Origin: Panagrolaimus kolymaensis
Lineage: Eukaryota; Nematoda; Chromadorea; Rhabditida; Panagrolaimidae
Reading direction: 5' to 3'
Assembly (NCBI GenBank): GCA_028622995.1
Contig: JAJQJQ010000058.1
Span: 1,054,001 to 1,118,000, forward strand
Length of the DNA stretch: 64,000 bases
Within the stretch, counting starts at the first letter, position 1; each line of letters opens with the position of its first letter. The notes below the pieces were generated by a model. It worked only from the letters and a program-made list of their open reading frames with translations, was not told where the DNA came from and made no database searches. This document shows, piece by piece, positions 19,321 through 30,405 of the stretch. A program made the position numbers and the translations under genes.

Positions 19321-22300
19321 ATGGGAAGGAAAGTGATAAAAAGGACAGTTTCAGAGGAAGTTATTCATCATGCAGAAGTAAAAAAGAAAAAAGCTGCGGC
19401 GGAAAGAGATAGAAAATCTCAACAGTCTGAACAAGAAAAACAAGAAAAAAAAGGCAAAGATAAGGAACGAATAGCTAAAAAGCGTGAAAAACAAAAGGAA
19501 GTTGAATTAAATCAATCAAGAAACATTGACAAGCTAAAAAAGCGAAATAGCCGTAACCCAATAGATAACATATGCGCAGGAGGCAAGAACGTCAATGATT
19601 CTACTGTACCTAATTATCTCGGTCTCATGAACATAAATTGTGAACATTGTAGCGCAAACCATTTTGAAAGTGAAAAAATCAGCAATAAAGGATCGTCATT
19701 TAGTAGCTGTTGTCAACATGGCTCTATAAAATTTCCATCCCAACCAACATTTCCAGATGAAATAAAAAAACTTTTCGATATCCAAGAATTTCAAAAAAAT
19801 ATTAGACTTTACAATAACATCCATGCATTCGCTTCTTTTAACGCTGATACTGTTAATTTTGGTATCAATCGACCAGGGCCATATTCTTTTGTTGTTCAAG
19901 GGCAAGTTTATTATCAAATAAATACAGCTTTACAAAATGAAGCTAATGCTCCTAAATCCTACGGTCAACTATACATTGTCGATCCTCTCGAAGCAGCTGA
20001 AACAAGACAAGCAGCATTTTCAAATTTAAATCCCGAAGTTACAAAAACTTTATCTGAAATCTTAAGTCGGATAAATTGCCACGCTCAAGCCTTTCAAATG
20101 TTACACGAGCAATATAAAATGCAACAAGACTTATCTTTGCAAAATAGTACATCACCGTTAAATTTATCCTTGCATTTTGGCTTGAAAAAAGGTGTTGATC
20201 CTCGCCGCTTTAATTTACAAGCATCTAATGAAGTTGCCGCTGTTTTTGCTACAACTGATGATGGCGAAATCCCTGATTCTTATGTCACAGTTTACGATAA
20301 AGAAGGTCGTCAATTAAAAACTGTAAATGCTTTGGATAAAAATGTTGAGCCTTGGCTTTATCCTATCTTTTTTCCTCACGGACAACCAATTTGGCACCAT
20401 GAAATGAAAAAGCTATTTTCAAATAAAACTATTACTCGCAATGCATATGCCAAATTTCACATTGCTATCCGAAACGGTGAATTTAATGCTATTTTGCATG
20501 GTGGAAGACTTTTTCAACAGTGGTTAGTTGACACGGCTTTAAAAATGATAAAGGAACGAGTTGAATTTCTTAGAAAAAATCAAAATAAACTATATCGTGA
20601 TAGCTATGCAAATATCGATAACTTTATGAAAAAACATCAAATTGAAAATAATGCACAATCAATAGGTTCAAAATTTATTCTTCCCTCAACACATACAGGC
20701 TCACCCCGTTACATGGAACAAATTTATCAAGATGCGATGGCAATAGTAAGACGACTTGGAAAACCAGATTTGTTTATTACAATGACATGTAACCCTAATT
20801 GGCCAGAAATTGTTGAAAATCTTTTTCAAGGACAAACACCTGCTGATAGACCCGATTTGGTTGCAAGAGTCTTTAAGCAAAAGTTAAATTACGTCATCAA
20901 TTTGATAGAGAAAAAAGGTTTCTTTGGTGGTTGTAAAGCATTCGTTTATACAATTGAATTTCAAAAACGAGGTTTACCTCATGCGCATCTTTTGGTTACA
21001 CTGGAAGGAGATTATAAAATGAGAACTGCCGAAGTTATTGATCGATACATCAGTGCCCAATTACCAGATCCAAAAAAATTTCCAAATCTCTTTAATTTAG
21101 TTTCCACTCACATGATTCATGGGCCTTGCGGATTTCGGTGCGAAAAGGATGGCAATTGTTCTAAAGGTTTTCCAAAAAATTTTCAAGAAAAAACAACTCT
21201 TGATGAAGATGCATATCCAACTTATGCAAGACCAGATAACAGAAGATCCTTTACAAAAAATTCTGGATTTGTTGTTGATAATCAATACGTCGTTCCACAT
21301 TGCCCACATCTCTTACTTTTAATGAATTGTCACATTAATGTTGAAGTTGTTTCATCAATCAAAGCAGTAAAATATCTTTATAAATACATTTTCAAAGGCC
21401 ACGATTCAGCCGCAATTAAAATTGTCGACGGCGCTGTTCAATATGATGAATGTGAGTCATTTTTAAACAGCCGATATATGGGAGCAGCTGAAGCAGCATG
21501 GCGAATCTTAAATTATGAATTGCATGGTCAAAGTCATTCGATCATCCGTTTACCTATTCATTTACCTGGCGAACAAAGAGTTAATTTTGTTGATGCTGAT
21601 AACGCAGAAGATTTGCAAGCAGCATTGGATAAAAAGACAATGTTATTAGATTATTTTGAACTAAACGAAAGAGATTCCAAGGCTAAAAACTATTTTTATA
21701 CCGAAATCCCCGAACATTATACATGGAAAAAATCATCTAAAATAAGTGACGGCACAGAAAAAACTAAATATCAATGGGAGCCAAGAAAAGCAGGGTTTAA
21801 AGTATTCGGTAGAATGTACACTGCCAGTCCGACAAACCAAGAACTTTTTCATCTTCGAATTCTTTTAAACCATGTTAAAGGGGCAACAAGCTTTGATGAA
21901 CTTAAAACTGTTGATGGAAAAATATGTCAAACTTTTACGGAAGCATGTTTGGAATTGGGTTTGGTCGAAGACGATAAAGAATGGTATCGAGTACTTGCAG
22001 AAGCCCGCCTTTCTATGTTACCATATCAAATGCGATCCTTATTTGTTAGACTTTTAGTTCATTGCCAGCCTTTAGCTCCGAAAGATCTTTGGGAAGAATT
22101 CAAAGAGGATATGGCCGACGATTTTGCAAGAGAAGACCCATTGGAAATAGCCATCCAAAAAACTTATCGAGAAATTAGCAAGTTATTAGAAAAAGAAGAC
22201 AAAAGTTTAAAAGATTACCCGACAATGAATCAAGAGGTAATTTTTGACCAAGATTATGACGTTTATGATCCTATATTTGATGAAAACATTGGCAACCAAA

Positions 22301-23685
22301 TGTATGCAACATTAAACAGTGAACAAAGAACTATTGTTGACAGAGTCATAAAATCAAGTGAATCCCAAAATGAAAACCAAAATGAAACTTCACAAAATCT
22401 TTATTATATTGATGGACCAGGAGGCTCTGGTAAAACATATGTTTATAAAACTTTATGGCATTTATTGCGATCAAAAGGAAAAAAAGTTAGCAACATGGCA
22501 TTTACTGGGATAGCAGCCATTTTATTATCGGAAGGAAAAACAGTACATAAAACATTGGGTTTACCAGTTCCACTTTACTCAGATTCTAATTCAAACCTAA
22601 CTTCTAAATCCAAACAAGCTGAAAATTTAAAAAATACTGATATTTTCATTTGGGATGAAACACCGATGGCTCCTCGATATGCATTAGAAATTATGGATAG
22701 ACTTTTGCGAGATTTAACAAAAATTGATAAACCATTTGGAGGGAAAATTGTATTGCTTGGCGGAGATTTTCGACAATTATTACCTGTTCGTAAAAACGGA
22801 ACTCGATCAGAATGTGTTAGTTTATCTATCAAATTTTGTCACCTTTGGGAAAATTTTGAAAAGTTTATATTGCACAAAAATATGCGAGCAGACTTGGAAG
22901 AAACAGATTTTGCTAAATACCTTTTAGAAATTGGCGAAGGTAAAGTAAATGATAATGATGATAACATGTTATTCCCACAAGAACTTATCATCGAAGAGGA
23001 TTTAGTTGAAAATGTTTATCGAGCGTTAATTGAACAAAGTCGATTTGATGAAGTTTCTAACTCAGCCATTTTATCTGCCAGAAATGCCGACGTTGATGAA
23101 CTTAATCAACAAGTTGTTGAAATGTTACCTGCTATAAGTGAAAAAGTTTATACAAGTATTGATAAAGCCATTGAAGGTGAAGCTTTACAAGAATTGTTGA
23201 CTCAGGAATATCTTAACAGCCTTAATCCTCCTTCTTTACCACATCATGAACTGCGCTTACGAAAAAATACGGTAGTCATGCTTATAAGAAATCTAAGTCA
23301 AAATGAAGGTTTATGCAACGGAACAAGACTTTTAGTTATCGGTCTAATGAATCACACATTACAATGTAAAATTTTGACAGGCGATAAAAAAGGAGATAAT
23401 GTAATGATCCATCGAATTCTTCTTTATAATGAAGAAAACTACCCCTTCACATTGGCACGAAGACAATTTCCTATTAAAATAGCATTTGCAATGACAATTA
23501 ATAAATGCCAAGGTCAAACCTTTGAAAAAGTTGGAATTGACTTAAGAAAAGATGTATTTAATCATGGCCAAATGTATGTAGCATGCTCAAGGGTAAAGCG
23601 ATGGTCAGCATTGAAAGTATATTTAGGTAAACAGCGACTTAATCAAAAAGTTAAAAATTTCGTATATAAAGAAATAATTCAATAA
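19321..23685 (+). CDS. Helitron Rep/helicase (HUH nickase fused to Pif1-like helicase), 1454 aa
   Basis: Nicks and unwinds DNA for rolling-circle transposition. A basic N-terminus (~1-85) leads to a Cys-rich finger (CEHC...SCCQHG, ~103-132). Rep motifs follow: FITMTCNPNWPEI (~484), the HUH motif in RGLPHAHLLVTL (~551), and two tyrosines in KYLYKYIFKGH (~684). The helicase half has Walker A DGPGGSGKTY (~1035), Walker B IFIWDETPMAP (~1110), GGDFRQLLPV (~1143), AFAMTINKCQGQT (~1390) and MYVACSRVKR at the end. All catalytic motifs are present in a single intronless frame of normal length, so the element may still be competent. Confidence 0.97.
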   Translation: MGRKVIKRTVSEEVIHHAEVKKKKAAAERDRKSQQSEQEKQEKKGKDKERIAKKREKQKEVELNQSRNIDKLKKRNSRNPIDNICAGGKNVNDSTVPNYLGLMNINCEHCSANHFESEKISNKGSSFSSCCQHGSIKFPSQPTFPDEIKKLFDIQEFQKNIRLYNNIHAFASFNADTVNFGINRPGPYSFVVQGQVYYQINTALQNEANAPKSYGQLYIVDPLEAAETRQAAFSNLNPEVTKTLSEILSRINCHAQAFQMLHEQYKMQQDLSLQNSTSPLNLSLHFGLKKGVDPRRFNLQASNEVAAVFATTDDGEIPDSYVTVYDKEGRQLKTVNALDKNVEPWLYPIFFPHGQPIWHHEMKKLFSNKTITRNAYAKFHIAIRNGEFNAILHGGRLFQQWLVDTALKMIKERVEFLRKNQNKLYRDSYANIDNFMKKHQIENNAQSIGSKFILPSTHTGSPRYMEQIYQDAMAIVRRLGKPDLFITMTCNPNWPEIVENLFQGQTPADRPDLVARVFKQKLNYVINLIEKKGFFGGCKAFVYTIEFQKRGLPHAHLLVTLEGDYKMRTAEVIDRYISAQLPDPKKFPNLFNLVSTHMIHGPCGFRCEKDGNCSKGFPKNFQEKTTLDEDAYPTYARPDNRRSFTKNSGFVVDNQYVVPHCPHLLLLMNCHINVEVVSSIKAVKYLYKYIFKGHDSAAIKIVDGAVQYDECESFLNSRYMGAAEAAWRILNYELHGQSHSIIRLPIHLPGEQRVNFVDADNAEDLQAALDKKTMLLDYFELNERDSKAKNYFYTEIPEHYTWKKSSKISDGTEKTKYQWEPRKAGFKVFGRMYTASPTNQELFHLRILLNHVKGATSFDELKTVDGKICQTFTEACLELGLVEDDKEWYRVLAEARLSMLPYQMRSLFVRLLVHCQPLAPKDLWEEFKEDMADDFAREDPLEIAIQKTYREISKLLEKEDKSLKDYPTMNQEVIFDQDYDVYDPIFDENIGNQMYATLNSEQRTIVDRVIKSSESQNENQNETSQNLYYIDGPGGSGKTYVYKTLWHLLRSKGKKVSNMAFTGIAAILLSEGKTVHKTLGLPVPLYSDSNSNLTSKSKQAENLKNTDIFIWDETPMAPRYALEIMDRLLRDLTKIDKPFGGKIVLLGGDFRQLLPVRKNGTRSECVSLSIKFCHLWENFEKFILHKNMRADLEETDFAKYLLEIGEGKVNDNDDNMLFPQELIIEEDLVENVYRALIEQSRFDEVSNSAILSARNADVDELNQQVVEMLPAISEKVYTSIDKAIEGEALQELLTQEYLNSLNPPSLPHHELRLRKNTVVMLIRNLSQNEGLCNGTRLLVIGLMNHTLQCKILTGDKKGDNVMIHRILLYNEENYPFTLARRQFPIKIAFAMTINKCQGQTFEKVGIDLRKDVFNHGQMYVACSRVKRWSALKVYLGKQRLNQKVKNFVYKEIIQ

Positions 23686-23989
23686 TTTATATAAACATAT
23701 AACTTAATCACATCTCATTTTCTTTTTTTAATTTTAAATAAATCTGTTTTATCTCAAAATAGCAACTAAAATGTTGTGTAGTAAATTATTAAAATATTGC
23801 TGTAACATTTTGTCGACGGAAGGAATATAATTTTATTTTTATCTAAATTGCGGTTCAGTGATACTTTCTTACTTTAATTATTTGTAAATTTGTAAATTTG
23901 TAAATGTCCTTTCACATTCAAAAAAAAGAAAAGAAAAATGCTGAAATTTGTATAAAAATCTTTTCGTCTTTGAATATTTAACATTAAGA

Positions 23990-24224
23990 TTGTGTCGTTT
24001 CCTTACTTGGGAAATTTTAATTGTCGCTGTTAGCGGTTGATTGGACTTCTTTGCAGAAGTTCAATTTTATCTTTTCTGAAGATATTTTTGTTTTGCTGGT
24101 ACCTGATCCTTTCATTTTCTTACTTTGAAGACTTAAATTGTTGCTGTTTGCTGTAGATTGCATTTCTGTGGTGAAATTTAATTTTATCTCTTCTAAAGAT
24201 ACCGTTGTGTGGTGGTACGAGGTT
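23990..24224. repeat. Diverged ~115-bp tandem duplication upstream of the RPA-like gene
   Basis: Two copies align: one containing ctgttagcggttgattgg and ending ...ttttatcttttctgaagat, the other containing ctgtttgctgtagattgc and ending ...ttttatctcttctaaagat. A weaker third copy may begin near 23815. The unit sits directly before the RPA-like ATG, so it may be promoter sequence. Confidence 0.6.
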
Positions 24225-24947
24225 ATGGATAATCTTTCTACAGTTTCAACTATTGAATCAATTCGTGTTGGTGATCGAAGACAGTAAGTTATTTTTTTTA
24301 AAACTTAATATTTATATTTATATTTTTAGTGCAATAGATGTCATCACTCAAATTGTACGTATAACCTCAAAAGATGGAAGCTATAAATTCTTCACATGTC
24401 GTGTTCGTGGAAATGATAAATTAATGAAAAACTTTACGATCAAATGCTGGCCAAAGCAATTCAATATCGTTCATGGAATAAAGTCTGGTGATGTTGTTAC
24501 TTTTAGTAAACTCAAACGTGTCAAAAATGAAAGTCGATCATCAAATACTTATAATCCATCTGCAAATGATTTAAATATCGAATTCGTTGTAAGTGAATAT
24601 GCATCAACTCTTATCCTTGAAAGTCCAAGTCGTGATCATATCTCCAACTTTGAATTAATCCGATCTGCTGTTGATAACGCAACAATCATTGGTGTAATTG
24701 ATCGTGTATCTATACTTTCTGAGGATGATGGAAATCAATGGCTCACAATGATTAAAGATTGTCAAGAAAATTTAGCTGAAGTTATTACTGCTGAAGCTGT
24801 AGCTGCACTTACAAATCAACGTTGGCGATTTACAGGAGATATTGTCTTAGAAGGTTCGTTATATTACATTTCTTTTATAATAAAACAATTATTTTTTCAG
24901 ATGGTGTTATCGTTATCCATTCAACGGAATATGTTCGTCAAGAATGA
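24225..24947 (+). CDS. Helitron-borne RPA-like OB-fold single-stranded DNA-binding protein, 209 aa
   Basis: Exons 24225-24283, 24330-24853 and 24901-24947 join in frame (630 nt). The start MDNLSTVSTIESIRVGDRRH leads into an OB-fold of the RPA70 type (VITQIVRITSKDGSYKFFTCRV, then FTIKCWPKQFNIVHGIKSGDVV), with a second OB-like half after ~120 (NATIIGVIDRVSIL). RPA-like genes occur inside Helitrons of plants and some animals, where they are thought to protect the single-stranded intermediate. It lies between the Rep gene and the 3' hairpin, on the same strand, so it is part of the element. Confidence 0.82.
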
Positions 24948-25218
24948 GTAATCTGCTGATCGTTATCAAAAAATGTTACTATCATTGGAAGATGTTCATC
25001 AAAATATTGTATCGTTCTTCATTAATTAATTATAATATATATTTGATTTAATTATTTATGTAATAAAACTTGATTTTTCAATGAATTTTAATTTGTGACT
25101 TCGTATTTTATGGTGTTGTCAAAGTATATTTTGTTTTAAACAGAAAATAAAAACTAAGAAAATGGGTAATAAACGAATTTTGTAAGTAAACAATATTTGT
25201 AAACAAAAGCATTTACTT

Positions 25219-25246
25219 GCGGGCCGAAGGCCCGCGTGTTTTCTAG
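25219..25246 (+). terminator. Helitron 3' end: GC-rich hairpin plus CTAG
   Basis: Perfect 7-bp stem GCGGGCC / GGCCCGC with GAA loop, then GTGTTTT and CTAG, in otherwise AT-rich DNA. This is the classic rolling-circle termination signal of Helitrons rather than a transcription terminator. Confidence 0.93.
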
Positions 25247-26080
25247 TTATACATAAATTTGATTTTGATATGTAAAAAAAGAGATAACCAAAATTAATTT
25301 TTTCTTAAACAATTAGGTGCAAATTGATACGGATTTTATGTTTGTTTTTAGAGCCTATTCTTTTCCTCAGAATTTATTAAACGAAAATGGAAGTTTTATA
25401 AAAACCGACCTTTTTTGTTTCAATTTTAAATTGTTTATTTTAGTCTTCATTAAAACAAAAACGAAGCTTCACTTAACTTCACTCACTTATTTTTTCATTG
25501 TTTCTCTGCTCCCTCACATATCACTCATGTGTGTGTGAAAAGTGGACATTCGAAATATCCATCAAAAAATAGTTATTTCGATTTTCGTATATTAAGGTAC
25601 ATATAATGTTGCTTCAAACCTAATTATTCTTTTAAAAACTGTCAGTTATTTTTTTTTCAAATTTTGTACATATATTCTGATAGCTTACAATCTCTTCTTT
25701 CGACTGGTAAAAAAATAAAATTTAAAATCTTTAATAATCATATCAAAAATAATTAATTTTCAATGCACTCACTCGCTTTTTAACAAAAAAAAGCGCCAAA
25801 CTGCGTCTTCGTTTCATTGTGTGACCTACCAAATTTACTTTGCAAAATAAATTTTTTTAAATCAATAAAATAATGCAACGATTTTATTGTTTCTGAAAGA
25901 TCTCATTCGTTGTAGGAAAAAAAAGTCAATGATGTTTTTCTAATTATAAAGCACACTCTCTTTTTCTTTGCCAGTCAAAAAAATATATTCATTCTTTTTT
26001 AATACTCATATTGTTTAGTCTATAAATTTTTTTAAAGCTTTGTTTTATATATTTTTTCATTTTTAGATTTTCTTATTAAA
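25247..26080. other. AT-rich intergenic DNA without a recognisable gene
   Basis: Short frames only. The final ~60 bases probably contain the 5' UTR of the downstream F-box-like gene, including a ttttag acceptor 13 bases before its ATG that could serve trans-splicing (inference). Confidence 0.5.
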
Positions 26081-27236
26081 ATGAATAAATTGTTGCAAAT
26101 CTACCCACAAAAATTTTCCATTCCTTATCCAATAATTCAATATTTTGAAACCAATATTAAATCAATTAATGTTTATCAAAAGCTTCGAAAAACTTGCAAA
26201 TATTTTCCTAAAAAATTTCAAATTCTTTTAGTTAATAATTCTTTTGATAATAAAATTTGTATTCAAATTTCAAACGAGCGACTTAGCGTTTATACTAAGG
26301 CGAAAGAATATTCTCTAAACAACAATCATTCGTCAATTAAATATTGGCTTTCTGAACGCCTTGCATTATCATGGCCACCCAATTTTGCATCTCTAATTGC
26401 ATCAAAAGTGTATCGATGCGATGTTTTACTATTAGAACTTCGTGAACAAATTCTTGCTTTTGATGAATATCAAATTTTTGTTTCCTCTGGTACTATAGAA
26501 ACTGTGATATTTCATAAAACATATGTCAAATATTCTAATGAATTAGCAGTTCCATTTGAAAATCTTCTTAGCCCGTTAACTAATAGTTATGATATAGAAT
26601 GGTAAAGATTTTCAAGTGATTTTAATGTTGTTCTTTTTTTCCTAGCTAATCTAGGCCAGCCCACCCAGAAAAACTTTTAATACAATAAATTTATTGTAGT
26701 TATTTTTGGAAGTTAATCTTTTTTTCTTTGCCAAAAATTTGTTTTGTTTTTTATTTTTACCGCCCATTTTTTTTAGCTAGATTGGAAATTATTTTTATCC
26801 ATTTTGATTTTTTAAATACTATAATTTCAGGATAATGTCCGATAATGAGCTCATGTTATTCCCTGACACTTTAGAAAATATGCTTAAAATTTTTAAAAAT
26901 TTTGAAAAATTAAATACTCTTCTTCTTAAAAATGTTAACGAAAAATTTGATTTCAAAGCATTTTCCATTTTTCTTAAAGTATGTTTGTTTTAGAGCATTT
27001 TATAATATATTTAAGCAAAATTAATTTTTCAGCAAAATAAAAAATATAAAATTAGTTTACGTTATATTTGTCTTTTATCTGAAGATTATGAAGACATGAT
27101 TCAAGATTGTATATATGAAATTCTTGAAAATCCGCCTCCAAAAGTCCCATATATTGAATTTTATGGCCATGATGAAGATGCATGTACAAAATTAGCACTG
27201 CTATACATTGAGAATCATCAACCAAAGACGGAGTAG
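26081..27236 (+). CDS. Nematode F-box-like family protein
   Basis: Three exons (26081-26601, 26831-26978, 27033-27236) join in frame into about 290 residues. The N-terminus FSIPYPIIQYFETN...KLRKTCKYFPKKF has the shape of a degenerate F-box and is shared with the genes at 44343 and 27595-29912. The rest is a leucine-rich region: KVYRCDVLLLELREQ, then FLKQNKKYKISLRYICL near the end. By family analogy it may be a substrate adaptor for an SCF ubiquitin ligase; no function is demonstrated. Confidence 0.75.
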
Positions 27237-27594
27237 AAGAAATGTTAAAAAGCACTGTAGACTTTTATTTGTTTTATAAATATTGTTTTTTTATTGTTAA
27301 AGGGGCACTCACACTTAACACAAATTTTTCTTATGATATGTTTTACCTCCTAGCGCGCCAATAAATTATTGTTTATCTATTTGTTTGTAGTGGTGAAGTG
27401 ATCTAAAATGTATCTTGTGAGATAATAAAAAAAATTTCATTCGAAAGTAATAATTATTTTATTTCATACTTTATTTAAGAGAGATTCTGCGAGTAAATTT
27501 GAAAGCCATATAATGTTATGCTTGATGATCAAAATAGTATATAAATTTTTTTTTATTATTGTAAATTTGAAAAGTATTTTCAACAATATTGGAT

Positions 27595-29912
27595 TTAAGA
27601 ATTTTGAATACTAATTTCCATTTTAGTCGTTGTTGGAGGTGAAATAGCTGGATCTTTCATAACTGTTCGAAGAATTTCGATAAATTTTTCGTAATATTTA
27701 AAATATGAATTAAAGTAAAAATATAGATTAAAAAAAGTTCCTCTGTTTTTCTAAAAAAAATACAATATCGCTTTTTTAAAATTTATTTTATGTTTAAAAA
27801 AAACTAAAAACTTTTTGTAGTTAATAGTCGAGCTTTCTAAAATACTTTTAAACTTACAATATAAAATTCTTTAAATTCAAATATATCAAAAGGTTCTCCA
27901 ATTAACCAACAACCTAATTCTAACTTTTTTTCATTAAATTTTAACTTCGTTAATTCTTTTGCTGTTTTTTCATTAATTTTAATAAAACTGTCCATTAAAT
28001 TGTGAAAATTGATTTTTTTTTGTATCCAAAGATTGAAATGAAACTATGAAACATACAATGTCACCTTTTCAATATTTGGCAAAAATTTCATTATATCTTC
28101 TAATGCAATGTAATCATTCTCGTTGGTTCTAAGATCACAAATAAATAACGATAAATGAATAACATTACCAGATTCAATCAAAAATTTTAATTCATTCCAT
28201 GTTAAGTTTTGATGAGATATGCTAATATATTTTGCATCACATCGATATAAATTTTGAATTAGATTTGACAAGTGTCCATCTTTATTAGATGGCTTACTTG
28301 AAAATTTAAAAACTGTAGTAATGTATAAATTTTTAATACAAATATTATTAATTTTATTATCCTCGATTGAAATACTTTCCTCGTCATACTTATAAAGACT
28401 TTTTTGGTTGTTTTCATTTTTGTAATTAATATTCATATAAAAATAACAACAAATTGGTTTTTGCATTTTGTAGAAAAAATATTTGCAAGAATAATATAAT
28501 TTTTTGAGGGAATTATGTTTGCTAGTTTGCATAATATAATGAATTAATGATTTTGGTAATGAAAAATTTTGAATATGAAAATTGTCATAAATTTTTTTAG
28601 GAAGATTATTATCATAAGGTTGATGTCCATCATTATAATAAGGATTCGGTATCAACCATTTTATTCTTCTTGGTCGCTCGATTTTTAAGTTTTGGGAGTT
28701 TTGTTCAAAATCAAATAAAATTTCCCAATGAAGGTTTATTGGACCATATTTTTCATATTCATTTTTATATTTTTCGTACATTTCTTTATTATCTAAAAAG
28801 AAGCGACAATATTTTGAATAAATTTGTAACATATATTTGGGTTCGATATCTCGTAAATACTCGATGTACAGTTTCCATAGTTCGATGTTTAGAAAATTTT
28901 GGCCCAAAGAATATTCAACATTATCGCAAACAAAGTAATGATCATTTGCTTCAAGCAATAATTTAAACCATTCATTTAAATTAGAATTATTTTCAGCATC
29001 TTCTATTTTATCAAACAATTTTATAGACTCATTTACATAATGAATCAATTCTTTTCTAGGAGGGACGCCTAAAATAATTTTAAGTTTTAAAGAATAAAAA
29101 ACGCGAGTTTAGTTTTTTTAATACTATTAGGGCTATCTCTCTTCAACATCTAATTTAAAACAGAACTCAAAAATTTTGATACATAAAATTACGCTAAAGA
29201 TTTTAGTCGGCCGGTAAAATACAAACTTTTTTACTTCAATTCATTTTTCCATATCACTTTTGGTAAAATCAATTGCTTTTTGCTCGATTTTAAGTTTTTT
29301 TTTTCAATCGTACTTTGATTAAAATAAGTCAAAATAGTTAGTTATCTTTAAAATACAATATATCAATAATTAACTTACGAAGGTTACTTTCATAATTATG
29401 AAAGCATTCCCTAATGTATGCATTAGGAAACCTGAGGTCATCGTCACCGCACCATAAAGTTTGATATTTATTTTTAACTTTTAGTAATCTTAAATATTTA
29501 ACGCTGTCTGTAATATCGTTTCGAATTCCATCAATATTAACAACCTTTTGTTCACCTGTTTCAGGTAAATAAAAATGATTATGAAAAGCCATCCAATTCA
29601 AATCTTTTTTTCTTTTATCATCCCGAAAACATTGAAGCGTGTTAAAAAAAACAAATTTCAATAATAACAAAAGAAAACTTTTTTATTACTTTGTATAATT
29701 CCAATATTCTTTTGGAGTTAAATAATTATTTGAAAAATTTTCAATGACATAATAAAGTCGAGATGAAGTCGAATATTCGCCATAATTATTTTCCTGGCAT
29801 TCTATTTCACATGCTTCCAAATCATTTTCAAGTTGAATAATTAAATTTTGATAACTTGGATTTGGTTGATCAAAAAAATCTTTTGAAATGTGTATATCGA
29901 AAAAATTTGTGG
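27595..29912 (-). CDS. HAT-like N-terminal region fused to an F-box-like/leucine-rich C-terminal domain (5' end missing)
   Basis: Visible exons in transcript order: 29912-29690, 29611-29379, 29068-28057, 27987-27858 and 27750-27595; all phases agree, giving about 584 residues. The first exon begins in phase at an acceptor and no upstream start exon was found. The first ~300 residues (PKEYWNYTK, LRFPNAYIRECF, IELWKLYIEYLRDIEP, LHWEILFDFE) resemble half-a-TPR repeats of the Prp39 kind; this is a tentative call. The rest (SLPKSLIHYIM...LKKLYYSCKYFFYKMQ, then leucine-rich repeats and a WLIGEPFDIFEFKEFY tail) matches the local F-box-like family. The large exon holds the junction of both parts, so the fusion is in the genome. 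It could be a decayed or N-truncated copy. Confidence 0.6.
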
Positions 29913-30405
29913 CTAAAAATTATAGAAAGATTGTTTAATAAACGAAAAAGTCAAACACGGCTTATTATTAATTTAAAAAAATATGTAGTTAACAGATAAG
30001 AATTTAAAAAATGATAAGGCTTATTTTAAGAAAAGATCGATTAAATTTAATCCAACCAAACAAAGTTAAAAAAGAAGAAGAGAAAGCAAGAATATAAGTG
30101 TGTAGATGCAAGCGGGAAAACTTTTTTAAAGTGAGCACATTGTTTTTTTTTAGTTTGTCTTTCATTCATTTTAAATATCCAAAAGTGCGCTTTTTGAGGA
30201 AGGAAAAAAGCGATCAAGGATCAATAAGAAAAAATATAAAAAAATCAATTGCTCTTTTTTTTAGTGTGCCAATAAATACATACAATGCCTGACACTCTAC
30301 CGAGGTCAAAAAAGCCGTTTGTAATAAAAAGATTTTTTTACTTTAAATTAATTTTTTTCATAAAAAAAATTTTTCTGTTACAAATTTTCAAAATTTAAAA
30401 CTTTT
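29913..30405. other. Intergenic DNA; no gene seen
   Basis: No frame with family resemblance. The missing first exon of the HAT/F-box-like gene could be here but no ATG with a matching donor is convincing. Confidence 0.45.

Larger units (their letters stand above)
19321..25246 (+). mobile_element. Autonomous Helitron (rolling-circle transposon); 5' end not determined
   Basis: The right end is textbook: hairpin GCGGGCC-GAA-GGCCCGC at 25219-25235, seven bases, then CTAG (25243-25246) followed by host T. It carries a full Rep/helicase gene and an RPA-like gene, both uninterrupted. The listed start is the Rep ATG; the true left end lies somewhere upstream, within about 1.4 kb. Helitrons insert between A and T without target duplication, so only the left TC would reveal it. 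Confidence 0.9.
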
